NCBI GenBank assembly: GCA_023260935.1
Contig: JALQTL010000323.1
Span: 1 to 7,228 of the forward strand
Reading direction: 5' to 3'
DNA: 7,228 nt
Source of the DNA: Paracoccaceae bacterium
GTDB lineage: Bacteria; Pseudomonadota; Alphaproteobacteria; Rhodobacterales; Rhodobacteraceae
The notes beneath the pieces are model-generated. The model was not told the DNA's origin, did not search any database, and saw nothing but the letters and a program-made list of their open reading frames with translations. Within the stretch, counting starts at the first letter, position 1. Every line of letters starts with the position of its first letter. Below, piece after piece: positions 6,578 through 7,228 of this stretch. Made by a program: the position numbers and the translations under genes.

Positions 6578-6617
6578 TTCCCCCTTTACCCTTCATCCTA
6601 ACGACCGGGCCCTGGCC

Positions 6618-7228
6618 ATGAGCACAATCCTCGACAAGATCAAAGCCTACAAGCTGGAGGAGGTGGCCACCCGAAAGGCCGCCCGTCCCTTGGCCGAAGT
6701 GGAAGATGCCGCCCGCGCGGCCCCTGCCCCGCGCGGCTTTGCCAAGGCGCTGTCCACGGCTGCCGCCACCGGCTACGGGCTGATCGCAGAGATCAAGAAG
6801 GCCAGCCCGTCGAAGGGCCTGATCCGCGCCGATTTCGACCCGCCGGCGCTGGCCCGCGCCTATGAGGACGGCGGCGCCACCTGCCTTTCGGTGCTGACCG
6901 ACGGCCCGTCCTTCCAGGGCGATGACAGCTATCTTGTCGCCGCGCGCGATGCGGTGAAACTGCCCTGCCTGCGCAAGGATTTCCTGTATGACCCTTACAG
7001 CGTGGTCGAAGCCCGCGCGCTGGGGGCCGATTGCATCCTGATCATCATGGCCTCGCTGGACGATGCCGAGGCGACGGATCTGGAACAGACCGCCTTCGCC
7101 CTTGGCATGGATGTGGGCGGTGTCTGTGGACGATTTTCTGGCGCTGGAGCGGACGCTTTTTCTGTCCGAGGGCTTTGGGCCGCACGCGATTATGGCGATG
7201 CGTCCGCTGGTGCTGCTGGCGGTAAGCT
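6618..7228 (+). CDS. trpC: Indole-3-glycerol phosphate synthase, N-terminal two thirds; TrpC similarity stops near 7113
   Basis: TrpC closes the indole ring, converting carboxyphenylamino-deoxyribulose phosphate to indole-3-glycerol phosphate. The start MSTILDKIKAYKLEEVATRK is typical. Residues 55-67, LIAEIKKASPSKG, carry the catalytic Glu58 and Lys60 of the beta-alpha barrel. SVLTDGPSFQGDDSYL at 91-106 and LPCLRKDFLYDPYSVVEARALGADCILIIMA at 115-145, with catalytic Lys120, are normal. After LGMDV (residues 162-166, ending at 7115) the family continues LVEVHDEAEL, but this frame reads GGVCGRFSGAGADAFSVRGL and does not resemble TrpC. The frame stays open to the window end. The later catalytic Glu of LVEVHD and the Asn of INNRNL are therefore absent from what can be seen. 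The start has no strong ribosome site; it was chosen by the family N terminus. As read, the protein would not be active. Confidence 0.85.
   Translation, partial: MSTILDKIKAYKLEEVATRKAARPLAEVEDAARAAPAPRGFAKALSTAAATGYGLIAEIKKASPSKGLIRADFDPPALARAYEDGGATCLSVLTDGPSFQGDDSYLVAARDAVKLPCLRKDFLYDPYSVVEARALGADCILIIMASLDDAEATDLEQTAFALGMDVGGVCGRFSGAGADAFSVRGLWAARDYGDASAGAAGGK
7116..7228 (+). other. Terminal segment not matching TrpC; open in another frame
   Basis: From about 7113 the sequence no longer encodes TrpC in any plus-strand frame. In the frame beginning at 7111 it reads MWAVSVDDFLALERTLFLSE and continues GFGPHAIMAMRPLVLLAVS to the window edge, a protein-like sequence with a balanced composition and a hydrophobic end. 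I do not recognise it. I found no copy of this segment elsewhere in the window on either strand. It could be a chimeric end of the assembly or the start of inserted DNA. Confidence 0.5.

Noticed and set aside
1..7228. CRISPR arrays, tRNA or rRNA genes, insertion sequences, prophage or defence genes.
   Set aside because: No spaced direct repeats, cloverleaf, rRNA segments, transposase motifs or terminal inverted repeats were seen. Nearly all of the window is accounted for by ordinary genes.

Overview
The window looks like a stretch of chromosome from a GC-rich alphaproteobacterium of the Rhodobacter/Paracoccus group (Rhodobacterales). The evidence is the protein content: an alphaproteobacterial-type cytochrome aa3 oxidase subunit II followed by heme O synthase, a TldD peptidase, and a yibQ-like gene beside trpG-trpD-trpC. 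From memory, Rhodobacter sphaeroides has a trpE-yibQ-trpGDC locus. This assignment comes from reading the proteins, not from a database search.

Layout: (1) 1-1227, minus strand: the 5' part of ctaB (heme O synthase, running off the left edge), preceded by the complete coxB/ctaC gene. A perfect GC-rich hairpin lies in the short gap between them. (2) 1228-1409: a divergent control region between coxB (leftward) and tldD (rightward). It carries a perfect FNR-type palindrome, TTGAT-N4-ATCAA, just before the tldD start. (3) 1410-3235, plus strand: tldD, then an unrecognised four-helix membrane protein whose start overlaps the tldD stop (ATGA). (4) 3242-4840 (or 4921), minus strand: a membrane-anchored YibQ-like protein with a very long Pro/Ala linker and a divergent polysaccharide deacetylase fold that appears to have lost its catalytic residues. 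It converges on the membrane protein gene with a 6-base gap. (5) 4947-7228, plus strand: trpG, trpD and trpC. trpG and trpD overlap by ATGA; trpD and trpC are separated by 73 bases containing a hairpin.

The genes fall into two working groups. coxB and ctaB supply a core subunit and the heme-farnesylation step for the aa3 terminal oxidase. trpG, trpD and trpC cover amidotransfer to chorismate, phosphoribosylation of anthranilate, and closure of the indole ring. trpE, trpF, trpA and trpB are not in the window. TldD normally works with TldE/PmbA, which is also absent here.

This is mainly a housekeeping region, and I do not see a new defence, mobile or biosynthetic system. The points most worth a second look are the FNR palindrome between an oxygen-respiration gene and tldD, the abrupt loss of TrpC sequence near position 7113 (an assembly chimera at a contig end or a real rearrangement), the apparently catalytically dead YibQ-like protein, and the unknown membrane protein coupled to tldD.
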